This document shows, piece after piece, positions 46,650 through 57,401 of a stretch of DNA of 64,000 nt. Each line of letters opens with the position of its first letter. The first letter of the stretch is position 1. The notes under the pieces were generated by a model. The model saw only the letters and a list, made by a program, of their open reading frames with translations. It made no database searches and had not been told where the DNA came from. This DNA comes from Calditerrivibrio nitroreducens DSM 19672 (lineage in GTDB: Bacteria; Chrysiogenota; Deferribacteres; Deferribacterales; Calditerrivibrionaceae). A program made the translations under genes and the position numbers. The stretch is taken from the NCBI RefSeq assembly GCF_000183405.1, contig NC_014758.1, positions 2,069,501 to 2,133,500 on the forward strand, read 5' to 3'.

Positions 46650-46943
46650 TTATTTATTAATAATACCTAATATATCATCTTCTCTCATTATGAGATACTC
46701 AGTACCGTCGATTTTTACTTCTGTACCAGCATATTTGCTGAAAAGTATCTTGTCACCTGGCTTGACAGTCAGCTCAATTCTTGTGCCATTTTCAAGGACT
46801 TTACCAGGTCCTGTTGCAATTACTTCACCTTCTTGTGGTTTCTCTTTTGCTGTGTCCGGAATAATGATACCGGAAGCTGTTTTTTCTTCTGCCTCAAGTC
46901 TTTTTACTAATACTCTGTCCTGCAATGGTTTAATACTTGCCAT
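46650..46943 (-). CDS. groS: Co-chaperonin GroES (Hsp10)
   Basis: GroES caps the GroEL ring. The 97-residue protein shows [45 protein letters not shown] and [35 protein letters not shown] 46943 has AAGGAGG seven bases upstream; a TTG one codon earlier is unlikely. The gene is preceded by a degenerate CIRCE element, suggesting HrcA-controlled heat-shock expression. Confidence 0.97.
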   Translation of the reverse strand: MASIKPLQDRVLVKRLEAEEKTASGIIIPDTAKEKPQEGEVIATGPGKVLENGTRIELTVKPGDKILFSKYAGTEVKIDGTEYLIMREDDILGIINK

Positions 46944-46978
46944 CAAGACCTCCTTATTATTTTATTTTAATTTTTTTG

Positions 46979-47005
46979 TTGGCAGTTATTTAAGTTAAGT
47001 GCTAA
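46979..47005 (-). promoter_or_regulatory. Degenerate CIRCE element (HrcA operator) upstream of groES
   Basis: On the minus strand TTAGCACTT, nine bases, then AACTGCCAA. The left arm matches the CIRCE half-site TTAGCACTC at 8 of 9 positions, the right arm matches GAGTGCTAA at 6 of 9, and the N9 spacing is exact. It lies between the promoter and the groES start. Confidence 0.6.
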
Positions 47006-47014
47006 CAGTTTTTA

Positions 47015-47042
47015 TATATATAATTCTTTTCAAAAAAATCAA
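47015..47042 (-). promoter_or_regulatory. Promoter of groES-groEL
   Basis: On the minus strand TTGATT and TATATA are spaced by 16 bases, directly upstream of the CIRCE-like element, the expected layout for HrcA repression. Confidence 0.5.
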
Positions 47043-47165
47043 GAGTTTTTTTAATCGATCCAATTGTTTTTATAAAACTTTACAATTTTAAATCACATTA
47101 AACTTTACAACTTAAAAAAAATAGATTATTATTTTTTCATAAAAATATCAGACTGAGGTATATAT

Positions 47166-48557
47166 ATGGGGAAAAATCTTTTTAATAAAGTTTGGCAGCT
47201 ACATGAAGTTGCAAAATTGCCTGGCGGAAGAACCCAGTTGTTTATAGGACTTCATCTCATCCATGAAGTAACAAGCCCGCAGGCCTTTTCTATGCTGAGG
47301 GAGCTTGGACTTAAAGTTCTCTTCCCGGAAAGAACGTTTGCCACATGTGATCACATTATCCCAACCGACGACATAAAGAGACCCTTTGCTGATCCGCTTG
47401 CGGAGGAGATGATGCAGGCCATAGAAAAAAATACAAAAGAGTTTGGGATAAAATTTTTTAGTCCAGAGACTGGTTACCAGGGGGTTGTACATATTGTGGG
47501 TCCAGAATTGGGTCTGACACAGCCCGGCATAACAGTAGCCTGCGGAGACTCCCACACGGCCACCCACGGCGCCTTTGGTGCCATTGCATTCGGTATAGGT
47601 ACAAGTCAGGTAAGAGATGTCCTTGCCACCCAGACAATGGCTCTAAACAGTTTTAAAGTTAGAAAGATAGATCTAAAAGGAAGTCTATCAAAAGGGGTTT
47701 ATTCCAAAGATATAATATTACATATAATAAGGAAACTTGGGGTAAATGGTGGCATTGGGTATGCATATGAATTTGCTGGCGAAGTAATCAAAGGGCTATC
47801 CATGGAAGCAAGAATGACCATCTGCAACATGGCTATAGAAGGTGGTGCAAGGGTAGGGTACATTAACCCGGATGAAACCACCTACGAATACCTCAAAGGG
47901 AAGCCATATGCTCCAAAAGGTGCTGATTGGGACGAAAGGATAAAATATTGGGAGAGTATAAAATCGGATCCGGACGCTGAATACGATGATGTGGTGGAGA
48001 TTGATATTTCGTCGTTGGAACCAATGGTGACATGGGGAATAAATCCTGAACAGTGTATAGGAATTTCAGAAAGTATACCTGAAGATAACTCTGATTCTGT
48101 GAGAGAAGCCCTTGAATACATGAAATTTAAACCAGGACAGAAGATAAAAGGGACAAAAATAGATGTGGTATTTATAGGTAGTTGTACAAATGGAAGGTTG
48201 GAAGACTTAAGAGAGGCCGCCATGTTTCTAAAAGGGCATAAAGTCGCAAAAGGTGTAAAAGCTATCGTCGTACCAGGCTCTTACACCATAAAGAAACAGG
48301 CTGAAGCTGAAGGTCTTGACAAAATTTTTATCGAAGCTGGATTTGAATGGAGGCTTCCGGGTTGTTCTATGTGTCTTGCAATGAATCCGGATAAGCTTGT
48401 GGGAGACCAGATCTCCGTATCCACTTCAAACAGAAATTTTAAAGGTAGACAGGGTTCATCCACCGGCAGAACAATCTTAGCAAGTCCTTTGACCGCCGCA
48501 GCATCAGCAATTGCCGGTGCAGTAGCCGATCCAAGAGAAATCTTTTCAATAAAGTAA
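47166..48557 (+). CDS. leuC: 3-isopropylmalate dehydratase large subunit
   Basis: LeuC with LeuD isomerises 2- to 3-isopropylmalate in leucine synthesis. The 463-residue protein is an aconitase-family subunit. It has [24 protein letters not shown] and the three [4Fe-4S] cysteines in IGSCTNGR and [15 protein letters not shown] lies upstream of the ATG. leuD follows after 13 bases. The long E. coli-like LeuC length (rather than the 420-residue homoaconitase-like type) supports leucine synthesis. No other leu genes are in the window. Confidence 0.93.
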   Translation: MGKNLFNKVWQLHEVAKLPGGRTQLFIGLHLIHEVTSPQAFSMLRELGLKVLFPERTFATCDHIIPTDDIKRPFADPLAEEMMQAIEKNTKEFGIKFFSPETGYQGVVHIVGPELGLTQPGITVACGDSHTATHGAFGAIAFGIGTSQVRDVLATQTMALNSFKVRKIDLKGSLSKGVYSKDIILHIIRKLGVNGGIGYAYEFAGEVIKGLSMEARMTICNMAIEGGARVGYINPDETTYEYLKGKPYAPKGADWDERIKYWESIKSDPDAEYDDVVEIDISSLEPMVTWGINPEQCIGISESIPEDNSDSVREALEYMKFKPGQKIKGTKIDVVFIGSCTNGRLEDLREAAMFLKGHKVAKGVKAIVVPGSYTIKKQAEAEGLDKIFIEAGFEWRLPGCSMCLAMNPDKLVGDQISVSTSNRNFKGRQGSSTGRTILASPLTAAASAIAGAVADPREIFSIK

Positions 48558-48570
48558 AAAGGAGATTACT

Positions 48571-49173
48571 ATGGGCATAGATCCAATTAAAATAGTAAAA
48601 GGAAGAATAATACCAATCCTGGGTGATGACATAGATACGGATAGAATCATACCCGCAAGGTATCTAAAATGTGTTACTTTTGATGGTATCGGTGAATTCG
48701 CTTTTTATGATGAGAGATTTGAAAATGATGGTACCCCAAAAAATCATCCGATGAACGACCCAAAATACAAAGGTGCCAATATAATCTTAAGTGGCAACAA
48801 TTTTGGTTGTGGCTCCTCCAGAGAACATGCCCCACAGTCCATAAAGAGAGCCGGATTTCAGGCAATTATTGCGGAAAGTTTTGCGGAGATATTCTACGGC
48901 AACTCATTAACACTGGGGATAGTGTGCGCTACACTTCCAAAAGAGAAGATAAAAGAGATTGCGGAGATTGTAGCAAAGAATCCATCTATTGAATGTACGA
49001 TTGACGTCGAAAACAAAATTTTAGTAGTAGGAAACAACAGTTACAGTATCGACATAAAAGAAAGTGCCAGAAAGGCTTTCATCGACGGCACATACGATAG
49101 TCTTGGTGAACTATTGAAGAATATTGATAAAATTAGAGATTTTGAGAAAGGATTGAAATATAGATTTCTTTGA
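48571..49173 (+). CDS. leuD: 3-isopropylmalate dehydratase small subunit
   Basis: LeuD is the swivelling small subunit partner of LeuC. The 200-residue sequence has GDDIDTDRIIPARYLK and the signature SGNNFGCGSSREHAPQSIKRAGFQAIIAESFAEIFYGNSL. AAAAGGAG precedes the ATG. It is co-transcribed with leuC. Confidence 0.93.
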   Translation: MGIDPIKIVKGRIIPILGDDIDTDRIIPARYLKCVTFDGIGEFAFYDERFENDGTPKNHPMNDPKYKGANIILSGNNFGCGSSREHAPQSIKRAGFQAIIAESFAEIFYGNSLTLGIVCATLPKEKIKEIAEIVAKNPSIECTIDVENKILVVGNNSYSIDIKESARKAFIDGTYDSLGELLKNIDKIRDFEKGLKYRFL

Positions 49174-49188
49174 GTTAAAATTTAAAAT

Positions 49189-49722
49189 ATGAAAAAGATA
49201 GAATTTTTCTTTGAAAAACTTCTCTGGCACAGCAGACTATTTCTTTTTTTTGCGGTCATTTCGTCTGTTTTTGCTGCCATCTTACTGATTTTCATGGGAA
49301 CACTTGATATATTTATCCTTTTTAAAAAGGTAATATATTCAATGGGCGACTATTCCTACTACGAATCTATCCAGAAGGAATCGCTGGGAAAAATCATCGG
49401 AGCCATAGACAACTATCTGATATCCACTGTACTTTTTATATTTGGTATAGGACTTTATGAATTGTTTATCAGTAAAATAGATCTGCTGGAAAAGGATAAT
49501 AAATCATCCAAAATCCTCGTAATCCACTCCCTTGACCAACTGAAAGACAAAATAGCAAAAGTGGTTGTAATGGTCCTCATAGTAACATTTTTCAAATACT
49601 CCATAAGCCAAAAAGATTGGGACATGGTAAAACTACTTATCTTGGCAGCCGGTACACTCCTTGTATCTTTCTCTCTTTATATAATCAATTCCAAAGGTGG
49701 GCATGATGAAGAAAAACAGTAA
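49189..49722 (+). CDS. UPF0114 (YqhA) family membrane protein
   Basis: The 177-residue protein has four likely membrane helices: about residues 17-43, 77-97, 118-142 and 150-165. It shows UPF0114 landmarks, including the N-terminal FEKLLWHSRLFLFFAVISSV and SLDQLKDKIAKVVVMVLIVTFFKYS. The family has no firmly established function. It lies 15 bases after leuD, and the IS4-family element is inserted just after its stop. Confidence 0.8.
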   Translation: MKKIEFFFEKLLWHSRLFLFFAVISSVFAAILLIFMGTLDIFILFKKVIYSMGDYSYYESIQKESLGKIIGAIDNYLISTVLFIFGIGLYELFISKIDLLEKDNKSSKILVIHSLDQLKDKIAKVVVMVLIVTFFKYSISQKDWDMVKLLILAAGTLLVSFSLYIINSKGGHDEEKQ

Positions 49723-49737
49723 TTTAGATAAAAAAAT

Positions 49738-49746
49738 TGAAAAAAT
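49738..49746. repeat. Left target-site duplication of the IS
   Basis: TGAAAAAAT directly left of the IS end; the identical copy is at 51214-51222. Confidence 0.85.
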
Positions 49747-51213
49747 CTGGCATCACCCCATTTTTATGATTTAATATTGAATTTTCAATAAGTTATACTT
49801 GTAAAAGCCTCCAGAATGTTGTATGATGATTTTACACAAAAAAGCAACAATAACAACAAACTGGAGGCAGTTTATGATATATGAAATTGCAGAAAATGTG
49901 AAGAGAAAAATTTTAATCCTAACACAAAACCTTAATGATTACATTACAAGACCCCAACAGAAATATATGATTGAAATGGTTTCAGGAGTATTTGCAACCA
50001 AGAGCCTGAATCTTACATCGATAGCAGGTTATTTAAATGAGAGATGTGGTGTAAAACATTCTCTAAAGAGATTGCAGAGAAATACATTTAATTATTCTAC
50101 TTTGTTAGATATTTCTAATGCTTATAATATAGATTATGCATACAATGAAACGAAATCAGATGACAGGTTAATAATATCGATAGATGGTGGTGATTTGACA
50201 CATGATTATGGTATCGGTTTTGAGCTTATAGGTAAAGTTCACGATGGTAGTTCTAACAAAGTAGGCTATGGATATCCGTTAAATCATGCTGTATGTTACA
50301 GTCCAAAGAGTAAGAGAATGTTTTCATTATATATTGATGTTTATAGTTATAAATCAAGTAACTTTAAAAGTGAGAATGCCAAGACCATAGAGATGCTGGA
50401 GAAGATAGGGATTAGATTTAAAGATAAGGGGTTATTTGTATTTGATAGGGGCTATGATAGGGGTGAGATATTAAGATATATGCTTAGAAATGGTTTGAGT
50501 TTTGTAATAAGGAGTGTTGGTAAGAGGCATTTGGATTACAATGGGAGTAGGCTTTCAGTATTGGATATTTGTAAGGATAAGATAAATAGAAGGTATAAAA
50601 AAGGTGGTATTTCTTATGGTTATGCTAAATGTTATTATCATGGCCATGCAGTTACATTAATTAGTGTAAGGGGTAATTCGTCGAAGAATATGCTTTATTT
50701 TATGAGTGAAGGGCATATAAGCAGTAGTAAGGAAGCGTATTTTAGGATTAGCAGTTATTTTTCCAGGTGGAAGATAGAAGAGAGCTATAAGTTTATGAAG
50801 CAGCAGTTTGGTATTGAGAAGTGCCTTGTGAGGAGGTTTGAGTCATTGAGGACGTTGTTAGGTATGGTATCTTTTTGCTGGAATGTATTAAGTCAGATAG
50901 AATCGGATGTTATGATATCCAAGTTGTTAGAAGATATGGCCAAAAGAGAGAAATACGACAATGAAGACAAAAAGGTATGTGAATTTAAATATTATCGGAT
51001 ATCGGATGGTATTGAAAGGGTATTACGGTCTTACAATGGTAAGATATTTCATCATAGAGATAAAAAATATGATTGTGATTATGTTATGTATTTTAAGATA
51101 GGTTATTATCTTAAATTTCCAGAAGAGCGTAAGAAGATATTTGGAATGGGCAAGATGAAAAGGAAGAAAAGTTTACTTGTGGCTTAGGGGTGCAAAAAAT
51201 GGGGTGACGGCAG
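49747..51213 (+). mobile_element. Intact IS4-family insertion sequence, 1467 bp
   Basis: Terminal inverted repeats are CTGGCATCACCCCATTTTT at 49747-49765 and its inverted counterpart at 51195-51213, matching at 17 of 19 positions. The 9-base sequence TGAAAAAAT flanks it on both sides (49738-49746 and 51214-51222) as a target-site duplication. It carries one transposase gene. Ends beginning CTG and a 9-base duplication fit the IS4/IS50/IS10 group. The intact ends and exact duplication suggest a recent insertion. Confidence 0.92.
49874..51187 (+). CDS. IS4-family DDE transposase
   Basis: This 437-residue transposase has the first catalytic Asp in IISIDGGDLTHD, the second in LFVFDRGYDRGEIL, and the Glu in the YREK-type motif FSRWKIEESYKFMKQQFGIEKC. 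Together these define the IS4-type DDE domain. ATG 49874 follows CTGGAGGCAG; the frame is open upstream to 49823 but without a ribosome binding site. The gene lies inside inverted repeats with a target duplication, so it is probably active or recently active. Confidence 0.92.
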   Translation: MIYEIAENVKRKILILTQNLNDYITRPQQKYMIEMVSGVFATKSLNLTSIAGYLNERCGVKHSLKRLQRNTFNYSTLLDISNAYNIDYAYNETKSDDRLIISIDGGDLTHDYGIGFELIGKVHDGSSNKVGYGYPLNHAVCYSPKSKRMFSLYIDVYSYKSSNFKSENAKTIEMLEKIGIRFKDKGLFVFDRGYDRGEILRYMLRNGLSFVIRSVGKRHLDYNGSRLSVLDICKDKINRRYKKGGISYGYAKCYYHGHAVTLISVRGNSSKNMLYFMSEGHISSSKEAYFRISSYFSRWKIEESYKFMKQQFGIEKCLVRRFESLRTLLGMVSFCWNVLSQIESDVMISKLLEDMAKREKYDNEDKKVCEFKYYRISDGIERVLRSYNGKIFHHRDKKYDCDYVMYFKIGYYLKFPEERKKIFGMGKMKRKKSLLVA

Positions 51214-51283
51214 TGAAAAAATTAGTTGACTATTACAAAAAAAGATGCTATTTACTCAATCCTTTTAGAAAATGGAGGTAACA

Positions 51284-51598
51284 ATGATTGCGATATTAAA
51301 AACAGGTGGAAAGCAGTATATAGTTAAGGCTGGCGATGTTTTAAAAGTTGAAAAGATAGAAGGTGAGCCTGGTGCTCTTGTAAAATTGGATACTGTGCTT
51401 ATGGTATCTGATGGATCAAATGTACAGGTGGGAGCCCCCACAGTACAAGGTGCCTTTGTGGAAGCAGAAATTATCGAGCAAACAAGGGGTGAAAAGGTTA
51501 TCGCTTTCAAAAGAAGACCAAGGCATGACTTCAAAAAGAAAATCGGTCATAGACAACATCTTACAAAAATTAAAATAAAAGATATAAAAGTAAGTTAG
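51284..51598 (+). CDS. rplU: 50S ribosomal protein L21
   Basis: L21 binds 23S rRNA near the subunit surface. The 104-residue sequence has [23 protein letters not shown] at the start and [26 protein letters not shown] at the end. ATG 51284 has TGGAGGT eight bases upstream; the in-frame ATG at 51272 overlaps that site and is rejected. The IS lies about 70 bases upstream and may have displaced the original promoter. Confidence 0.97.
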   Translation: MIAILKTGGKQYIVKAGDVLKVEKIEGEPGALVKLDTVLMVSDGSNVQVGAPTVQGAFVEAEIIEQTRGEKVIAFKRRPRHDFKKKIGHRQHLTKIKIKDIKVS

Positions 51599-51608
51599 GA
51601 GGCGTGAA

Positions 51609-51872
51609 ATGGCTCACAAGAAAGCTGGTGGTAGTACAAGAAACGGTAGGGATAGTCACAGTAAGCGCCTTGGAGTGAAGAAATCTGATGGCCAGGTAGT
51701 TGTGGCTGGGAATATTATAGTTAGACAAAGAGGTACTCAGTTTAAGCCTGGTAAAAATGTAGGCTGCGGCAAAGATTATACCCTTTTTGCTCTCGTTGAT
51801 GGAAAGGTAAAGTTTGAAGATAAAGGATCCAGAGGTAAATTTGTTTCAGTATATACAGAGCAGACAGCTTAA
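51609..51872 (+). CDS. rpmA: 50S ribosomal protein L27
   Basis: L27 sits near the peptidyl transferase centre. The 87-residue sequence is typical: [25 protein letters not shown], then [27 protein letters not shown]. There is no N-terminal extension of the Firmicutes type that needs cleavage. It follows rplU by 10 bases and is closed by a strong terminator. Confidence 0.98.
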   Translation: MAHKKAGGSTRNGRDSHSKRLGVKKSDGQVVVAGNIIVRQRGTQFKPGKNVGCGKDYTLFALVDGKVKFEDKGSRGKFVSVYTEQTA

Positions 51873-51896
51873 TAATATATTCCCCCTAAGTCATTT

Positions 51897-53656
<1,760 letters not shown>

Positions 53657-53672
<16 letters not shown>

Positions 53673-54655
53673 CTTTTAGCTTCCAGCATCTCTATAAACG
53701 ATTCCAACCTTATCTTTGTCCTTGCATCCAGCCCTTCCGGTTCATTCCCTTCTATTGTAATTACCGGAATACCAATCTCCTTTTTAATGATCACATCCTG
53801 TATCTGTCGGTAGCAAAACGATTGAACATAATGAATTATACCATCCAGCCCTCTTGCCTGTATCTCTTTTTTTATATCTTTCAACCTATGATAAATATCA
53901 TAAGGGTAGGTATAATCGATAAAATTTTGTATGTAATCGTCATGCATAAATGGCATAGAAAACTGCCTTTGAATTTCATTAAACACAACTGAAACCCCTT
54001 TACCTTCCAAAAATTGGTAAAGGTCTGTGAATATTGGAGGCACCCCTATCACACCAAGCTTTATTTTGTGCTCTTTTTTATTTCTTTTTAGAGCTTCCCC
54101 AAGAAAGATATCCAACTCCTGTTCAAATCTATGGGGATCAGAATTGAAATCTGTGGAGGACACAAGCCAGAGATGGTTCTCAAACCCACTCACAAAACCA
54201 TCAACGGTCAACTTATCAAGATAGATAAGCTTTTCTCTCAGAGGCTTTAATCTTTTTGCAATCTCTATACTTTCTTTTAAATCTCCACCTATCGATTTAG
54301 CAAGATTTTCCATCTGATTTTTTAGAAAATTATACTTATCTTTTTCACCATAAGGGTAGGCAAAGGTGTAGACAGGAACCCCCTCTGAGCGGAGAATCTC
54401 CATCAATGCATGGGTATTACTACAATCCCCTTCTGTTACAGCAATTACCTCATCTACGGCATCCTCCATTACTACGGCAAGCATCCCCTTGATCCAGTTA
54501 CAGCTGTTTCGTGGCAACCCATACTCTTCAGCATAGGAGATCTTCTTGTGGGGAGATTTTGACGTTATGAAGATATTATTGAGATCTAAAGGGATTTTCC
54601 CGGCAGAGAGAATTATCTCCACAGGTATGGTGGTGGTAAATCCAACTTTCTTCAT
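53657..54655 (-). CDS. 2-hydroxyacyl-CoA dehydratase D-component-like (HgdB/FldC-type) protein
   Basis: This 332-residue protein resembles the beta/D component of 2-hydroxyglutaryl-CoA dehydratases. It starts KKVGFTTTIPVEIILSAGKIPLDLNNIF and has cysteines in RNSCNWIKGML, EGDCSNTHALMEIL and YVQSFCYRQIQD, candidate FeS ligands. It ends ITIEGNEPEGLDARTKIRLESFIEML, which is typical of the family. There is no alpha subunit nearby, only the activase. It may be a stand-alone double-cubane-type or reductase protein. The genetic pairing with the BadF-like activase is tight. Confidence 0.85.
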
Positions 54656-54948
54656 TGAAGACTATAATCGATATATCTTCTTATCTCTCTATGTAGACCG
54701 GTGCGGTTTTTGAAAATTATCGTATTTTTTTCGAAAAAATTGTCGATCTCATCAAAATCAGCAATATCGACTTCTCTTCCATCATTCAGAGCTACCCTGT
54801 AGACTTTAGTAAAATCGTTTTGTTTTACGATTTTCCCTTTCAAAGCCTCATTCTTTCGTAAGATCTTTATTTGGATATCCTGATTATCCACATTAAAATC
54901 GATCTCATCCCATCTCATATTTTTATAAACTATCATCCATCTACTCAT
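54652..54948 (-). CDS. Uncharacterised small protein upstream of the HgdB-like gene
   Basis: This 98-residue product is not recognised. It starts SRWMIVYKNMRWDEIDFNVDNQDIQIKIL and looks like a mixed alpha/beta domain with no catalytic motif. ATG 54948 is preferred; the frame is open to 54981. Its stop overlaps the HgdB-like start by 4 bases, so it belongs to the same operon. Confidence 0.6.
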   Translation of the reverse strand: MSRWMIVYKNMRWDEIDFNVDNQDIQIKILRKNEALKGKIVKQNDFTKVYRVALNDGREVDIADFDEIDNFFEKNTIIFKNRTGLHREIRRYIDYSLQ

Positions 54949-55036
54949 AACTATACCCACAATTTTTTTACAACAATACAAATTATACCTTTTTTAGAAA
55001 AAAACAAGAATATTCCACATTCACCCACTCACACAT

Positions 55037-55201
55037 TCACCCATTTTTCTTCCTTTCTGGTATCTTTTCAGGTTTGCACAATCTCTTCTCCTGATTTGCC
55101 ACTCTACCGCATGATTTACAGTAAAATTTAGGATTTTGTATAGATTCTATAAATTTATCGTAATCATCCTTTGGGGAAATCTTACACATCGTCTTGGCCA
55201 T
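55037..55201 (-). CDS. Small zinc-ribbon-like protein, 54 residues
   Basis: An ATG at 55201 preceded by AGGAGG opens a 54-codon frame, MAKTMCKISPKDDYDKFIESI... The C-terminal half has FYCKSCGRVANQEKRLCKPEKIPE, with a CxxC pair and a third cysteine in a KxLCKPEK context. I recognise this pattern from short conserved proteins of anaerobic bacteria but know no function. It lies between two uncharacterised genes on the same strand. Confidence 0.65.
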   Translation of the reverse strand: MAKTMCKISPKDDYDKFIESIQNPKFYCKSCGRVANQEKRLCKPEKIPERKKNG

Positions 55202-55234
55202 AATAAGCCTCCTATTAGAGTAGAATTGTAAATA

Positions 55235-55768
55235 TCAATTGTTATTATCTTCTATATTATCTATTGTGTCCTCCTGAGTCAAAAAATCGTAAACCTCCTG
55301 GTAAAATTCTCCATCTATTACCCCTACAATAGCATCATCCAAAAATAAAATACCTTCTTTAGATACCCTTATAGCTTTTGTCTCTCCATCAGCTCTATTT
55401 TTAAAGTATGCAGCCACTTTTGATGAAGATGTATCTAATTCAAGTTTGTGTATAACAAAATCATCAGACAAAAAATTTTCTCTTATGTTGTTTAAGTAAC
55501 TATCAATTTTCTCGGTAAAAGCATAGCTTTCTATAGATTCTGCTAATCTAAATTCATTACTCTTCTGCTCCTCCAGTACATTGTTTAGCAATATTGATGC
55601 GATCTCCTCTGCTTTTTTGAAATCAAAATCTTTTTCATCTTCTTTAGAGAAGCACAGTATCGATTTTTGCAAATTTACCAGGATATTTTTCGCCTTTTCA
55701 AAACCACCTTCCTGTTTCAGTAGATTTCTTATGAATGAGTCTATTTTTTGGATATCTTCTAAACTCAT
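55235..55768 (-). CDS. Uncharacterised protein
   Basis: This 177-residue acidic protein is not recognised. It is helical in its first half (IDSFIRNLLKQEGGFEKAKNILVNLQK) and more mixed in the second (FVIHKLELDTSSSKVAAYFKNRADGETKAIRVSKEGILFLDDAIVG). It ends in an Asp/Asn-rich tail. ATG 55768 follows AGAGGTGAAG. It starts the operon that runs to the BadF-like gene, possibly as an accessory or regulatory protein. Confidence 0.6.
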   Translation of the reverse strand: MSLEDIQKIDSFIRNLLKQEGGFEKAKNILVNLQKSILCFSKEDEKDFDFKKAEEIASILLNNVLEEQKSNEFRLAESIESYAFTEKIDSYLNNIRENFLSDDFVIHKLELDTSSSKVAAYFKNRADGETKAIRVSKEGILFLDDAIVGVIDGEFYQEVYDFLTQEDTIDNIEDNNN

Positions 55769-56052
55769 CTTCACCTCTTTTTTATCTTAATTTTACAATC
55801 CCCCTTTAAAGTATTAGAATTTATTCGCATCCATGTGATAAAAATTAAAAAGAGGGATTTGATTACATAATATAAAACCATTTCCAGACATTTCAATGAT
55901 CAATATTGACTTATTACTTCACAACCAATGAAATAAACAACAAAGCCTACGTCACTGCAAACTCGAACAAAATCCATGCTATTTTGATTACATTTTATTG
56001 ATAAGTACATCCCCAAAAAACTTTTAAAGATAAAAGTATCAAAGTAATTGAT

Positions 56053-57360
56053 CTAAACAACCTCCACCACACCGCTGGAATTTTCAATATATGCCCTGTT
56101 TCTGCCATTTTCCTTTGCTAAATAGAGGAGATGATCCGCCCGTTTTATATATTCATCGATATTTGGGTAGTAACTATTGCAATATTTCACCCCAATACTT
56201 GTTGTATATGATATCACAAAATTGCTATAAGTTACCGAAGAGTTTCTGATGGAGTATAGGATCTTTTTTGTTATCTTATAAAGGTTTTCCTCATCTATAT
56301 TCTGCAGGACCACAATCAGCTCTTCACCACCAAATCTACCTACAAAATCTGTTTTCCTTACGGATGATTTTACCCTCTGGGCAAAATCGATAATCACTTT
56401 ATCTCCACAATCATGGCCATAGGTATCATTTATACTCTTAAACTTATCCAAATCCATCAAAATGACACTGAATGCAGTCCCATATCTTTCAAAGTTGTAA
56501 TTTAAGATATTAAGCTGCTCTAATATATACCTTCTGTTGTAAAGTCCAGTCATTGGGTCTGTAGTGGCCATCTGGTAAAGCTCATTATTTATACGGTCGA
56601 GATAATCATAGAGTTTTTTGGTTCTTATATTTGCAGTAACCCTTAGCATTATACTCTCTGTGGAGAGGGGTCTTAATGTGTAGTCATTAGCTCCGAATAG
56701 CATAAGTGATCTTAATACAGTATTCTCTCTTGAATCAGTTATGATAAGGATAGGTACCTTTTTCATAGAGCCTATCTTCCTTATCTTTTTAATCAGTTCA
56801 AGCCCCTCATTCTTACCTATATCCATGTCTATGATTATTATATCTGGATTTTTGGATAGTAACTCCATATCCAGATCATCATCGATTTTACAATTATATA
56901 CCTGCATCCCAAGAGAGTTAAGTACGTTGTTGATTATGACCTCATCCTCTTTATGATTTATCAGCGTACAGGCAATAGATCCTCTTACGTTTGATATTTC
57001 TATCAACTCCACCAGTTCATCCACATAACTTACAATGGTATCGTCTATCTTAGTCCTTACAAGGTAATCAATTGCTCCAGATTCGAGGGCAATCCTTCTT
57101 CTTTCTTTGTCATCTTCAGAGCTAAGAATAACAACCGGAACATTTTTAAAACGCTCATTTACATACCTGCACAGTTCATACCCAAGACCATCTTTTAATT
57201 CATGTGCCACCAGTACAAGTGAAGGAATAGCAAGAGAAAGCATTCTTCTGGCCTCTGCGATAGATTCAGCCATAAGAATATTGTACTTATCCGAAAGATA
57301 GTATTCCAAAACAAATCTTGACACTTTTGAAGGGTCTGCTATAAGTATATACTTTTTCAT
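56053..57360 (-). CDS. Two-receiver response regulator with GGDEF domain (PleD-like diguanylate cyclase)
   Basis: This 435-residue protein would make cyclic di-GMP. REC1 (residues 1 to about 120) lacks the usual phospho-acceptor Asp: the segment reads SLVLVAHELKDG. REC2 keeps it in DIIIIDMDIGKNEG. The GGDEF domain has VILMDLDKFKSINDTYGHDCGD and the signature FGGEELIV, a GGEEL variant that should be active. An RxxD inhibitory site (RKTD) lies five residues before GGEEL. ATG 57360 is chosen; the frame extends to 57408 but overlaps the divergent gltX start. The order REC-REC-GGDEF is the PleD arrangement. Confidence 0.9.
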   Translation of the reverse strand: MKKYILIADPSKVSRFVLEYYLSDKYNILMAESIAEARRMLSLAIPSLVLVAHELKDGLGYELCRYVNERFKNVPVVILSSEDDKERRRIALESGAIDYLVRTKIDDTIVSYVDELVELIEISNVRGSIACTLINHKEDEVIINNVLNSLGMQVYNCKIDDDLDMELLSKNPDIIIIDMDIGKNEGLELIKKIRKIGSMKKVPILIITDSRENTVLRSLMLFGANDYTLRPLSTESIMLRVTANIRTKKLYDYLDRINNELYQMATTDPMTGLYNRRYILEQLNILNYNFERYGTAFSVILMDLDKFKSINDTYGHDCGDKVIIDFAQRVKSSVRKTDFVGRFGGEELIVVLQNIDEENLYKITKKILYSIRNSSVTYSNFVISYTTSIGVKYCNSYYPNIDEYIKRADHLLYLAKENGRNRAYIENSSGVVEVV

Positions 57361-57401
57361 AATTAACCAAATATTACGTATTATAATACACCGGAGGAAT
57401 A

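Noticed and set aside
47043-47165. Leucine leader peptide or T-box before leuC
   Set aside because: No small ORF with leucine codons, no hairpin pair and no T-box sequence is visible in the AT-rich leader.
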